A DNA stretch of 64,000 nt from Amycolatopsis aidingensis (GTDB taxonomy: Bacteria; Actinomycetota; Actinomycetes; Mycobacteriales; Pseudonocardiaceae). Made by a program: the position numbers and the translations under genes. Location: NCBI RefSeq assembly GCF_018885265.1, contig NZ_CP076538.1:4934001-4998000 (forward strand), in the 5' to 3' direction. The notes beneath the pieces are model-generated. The model was not told the origin of the DNA, did no database searches, and saw only the letters and a program-made list of their open reading frames with translations. This document shows positions 62,332 to 64,000 of this stretch, piece after piece (positions within the stretch are counted from its first letter, which is position 1; each line of letters begins with the position of its first letter).

Positions 62332-63039
62332 ATGAGCAACTTGGCTGCCGCCCAACGACTCACCACGGCACTCACGCTGGATCTACCGCCTATCGGACTC
62401 ACCTTCACAGATACCCCACCGGCGGACATCCCCGGTCCTGCCCACGAGGTGACCTCGGCTTGCGCATTCTGGCGAATGGCCGAGCAACGCGTCTTCTATG
62501 CACCAGCCGAAACCCACAACAACTGCCCTATTGGTGCGATGGTGATGGGGTTCCCCCTCACCGAACAACTCAAGGCTCAACTCGACGACCTGGTGGTCTC
62601 GATGTGCGACTGCTCCTACCTCAAAGCCGAGGAAGGAGACAAGATCCCCAGCATCCAGCCCTCGACCGCCGGTATCCTCTACGGTCCCCTGGCCGACCTA
62701 CCCACCGCACCCACGCTGGTTCTGTTCTGGCTCGCTCCTCGCCAGGCCATGCTGTACAACGAGGCCGCAGGAACCGCCAACTGGACTCACACCTCCATCC
62801 TGTCCAGTGGCAGACCCGCCTGCGCCGCCCTGCCCAGCGCCCTTTCCAGCGACGCCCCCGCCATCTCATGGGGCTGCATGGGTATGCGCACCTTCACCGA
62901 GATTCCCGATGACCAGCTCCTTGCCGCCGTACCCGGCGCCCGCCTGGATGCCCTGCTCGACGACCTGGACAAGGTCATCGCCGCAAACGAAACCATGAAG
63001 ATCTTCTACGAACGCAAGAAGGCCGAACTCGCCACCTGA
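62332..63039 (+). CDS. DUF169 family protein
   Basis: A 235-residue protein; ATG 62332 with AAGGA upstream. DUF169 motifs: LPPIGLTFTDTPPADIP, SACAFWRMAEQRVFYAPAETHNNCPIGAMVMGF (conserved Cys and N-C-P-I-G), and CAALPSALSSDAPAISWGCMGMRTFTEI. Members are cytosolic proteins of unknown function with conserved Cys, sometimes linked to C1 or metal metabolism. It stands alone between repeat DNA and the SARP gene. Confidence 0.85.
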   Translation: MSNLAAAQRLTTALTLDLPPIGLTFTDTPPADIPGPAHEVTSACAFWRMAEQRVFYAPAETHNNCPIGAMVMGFPLTEQLKAQLDDLVVSMCDCSYLKAEEGDKIPSIQPSTAGILYGPLADLPTAPTLVLFWLAPRQAMLYNEAAGTANWTHTSILSSGRPACAALPSALSSDAPAISWGCMGMRTFTEIPDDQLLAAVPGARLDALLDDLDKVIAANETMKIFYERKKAELAT

Positions 63040-63376
63040 CCCACCCGCGGGTGCGTCGGGGTCGCGTAACGAAAGCTTGTCGCACCCCCAGTGGTGTATT
63101 CGGATAGTTGCCGTGCGGGTCTGCCCAATCGGCTGTGTCCGATGCGGCGCGGCCGAACGCGGGCGCTCTGGCCGTGGCTCAGCACGGCAGCGCCCCGGAC
63201 ATCGCCCGGCTACCCGAAGGCTTTGACCCCCAGAACTGAAGCCTCCCAGCGGAGCCGAACGATCTTGGCACGATCATGGTCACGCACACCGGCGCTCGCT
63301 GGGATTCTCGCTGCAGAAGCGAAGCGGGGATAGGCTGGGCATGTCCTGTCGGCCGAACGCCACATGGCCGGATTGA
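63040..63376 (+). other. Intergenic region, nothing recognised
   Basis: About 340 bases between the DUF169 stop and the 3' end of the convergent SARP gene. No gene with a ribosome site, no repeat, no tRNA was seen. Confidence 0.4.
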
Positions 63377-64000
63377 TCAGCCGTCCGGACAGACGAACGC
63401 CATCGGATCTTCCTTGCATCCTTCAGGTGCCGCCTCGGACGGTTCTCCGTGCCGACCTTCCTCCAAGATGCGCAGGAAATCCTCGGAAGGAGTCACGCCA
63501 AGCTCGGTCTGCAGAAGTTGACAGTATTCCTGGTAATGTCTGTGCGCCTCGAACTGGCTGCCTTCTGCAAGATGTGCCTTGATCAGCAGCCGGTAGGCGC
63601 TTTCCCGGAAAGGATCAGCTCGCACGGCGGCAAGGGTCGCCTCGATGGCCGCGCCGTACCAACCTGCCTCGAGCACGTTTCTCGCCAACACTTCCAACGC
63701 GTGCACACGCAGCTGACGGAACCGTTCGCGCTCGGTGATCAACCACTCGGCGTCGCCGATGTCCGGTGCGATGTCCTGGTGAAGATTGCAGCGCAACGCG
63801 ACCTGGAGAGCATCGGGCCCCAGGTCCGCGGACTGGTGGATCAGCCGGTACGCGACGTCGAAGGCTTCCTGGATATCCACCGTCACCATCGGCGAGAGTC
63901 GTACGTCGTAGAAAGAAGCCTCGACGGCCTCGTCGCACCCTTGCTGAAGCCGCCAGAGCATGGATCGCAGGTTTGCGGCTGCCCTGCTACCCCGAGCATC
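63377..64000 (-). CDS. SARP-family regulator, BTAD domain (N terminus outside window)
   Basis: The frame is open through the right edge; the visible 205 residues end at 63377. RAAANLRSMLWRLQQ is the end of the winged-helix domain of SARP (AfsR/DnrI-type) regulators, followed by the bacterial transcriptional activation domain: RFRQLRVHALEVLARNVLEAGWYGAAIEATLAAVRADPFRESAYRLLIKAHLAEGSQFEAHRHYQEYCQLLQTELGVTPSEDF. A short acidic tail closes it. SARPs activate antibiotic gene clusters by binding tandem repeats; the target lies outside this window. Confidence 0.85.
   Translation of the reverse strand, partial: DARGSRAAANLRSMLWRLQQGCDEAVEASFYDVRLSPMVTVDIQEAFDVAYRLIHQSADLGPDALQVALRCNLHQDIAPDIGDAEWLITERERFRQLRVHALEVLARNVLEAGWYGAAIEATLAAVRADPFRESAYRLLIKAHLAEGSQFEAHRHYQEYCQLLQTELGVTPSEDFLRILEEGRHGEPSEAAPEGCKEDPMAFVCPDG

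Overview
The window is high-GC actinobacterial DNA. Frequent GTG/TTG starts, a PdtaR-type ANTAR regulator, XRE/DUF397 pairs, an FxLD-type lanthipeptide locus, a SARP regulator and an LAXTG surface protein point to a filamentous actinomycete, probably Pseudonocardiaceae (Amycolatopsis/Saccharomonospora-like). The family-level assignment is inference.

Layout. (1) 1-8066 looks like conserved chromosome: the end of a LysR regulator, an alpha/beta hydrolase, a complete branched-chain amino acid ABC operon (livK-livH-livM-livG-livF), pdtaR and a tRNA gene with anticodon CAA. (2) 8067-45374 is a genomic island of about 37.3 kb. It starts at the tRNA 3' end next to a tyrosine integrase and ends at a second exact 19-bp copy of the tRNA 3' end. 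Its cargo: an AT-rich Mrr-like nuclease gene, NUDIX and XRE/DUF397 regulators, a caspase-Hsp70 fusion divergent from an EACC1-like partner, a SLOG protein, an FxLD-type class I lanthipeptide cluster (precursor, LanB, LanC, PCMT-like methyltransferase), a WXG-type secreted-protein locus, and a defence-like block (giant STAND-type NTPase with a C-terminal PD-(D/E)XK nuclease, a protein with an HEPN-like RxxxxH motif, and an HNH endonuclease). A DUF2637 gene near the right end is split by an IS30-family element. (3) From 45375 a second integrase gene abuts the repeat, followed by mobile debris (IS110 deletion derivative, IS481 and TniB-like scraps), a sortase-anchored surface protein, and a TetR/quinone oxidoreductase pair with three phased operators. 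(4) 52600-60300 is a metal-related region: AhpD-like protein, two SAM methyltransferases (one ArsM-like), a COG1964/Tes-like radical SAM protein, merB, merA, an ArsR-type regulator, a MerT-like protein and a decapitated metal-ATPase gene cut by an IS256 remnant and a group II intron remnant. (5) 62332-64000 holds a DUF169 gene and the 5'-truncated (by the window edge) end of a SARP regulator gene.

A recurring oddity is single-base frameshifts. At least eight otherwise well-conserved genes (Mrr-like, EACC1-like, DinB, a 450-aa unknown, an XRE-TPR regulator, the HEPN-like gene, the second integrase, a SnoaL-like gene) need a one-base shift, mostly one missing base in a G or C run. They are annotated as joined pseudogenes/frameshifted genes. 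Real decay, homopolymer sequencing errors and (for one) programmed frameshifting cannot be separated from the sequence alone.
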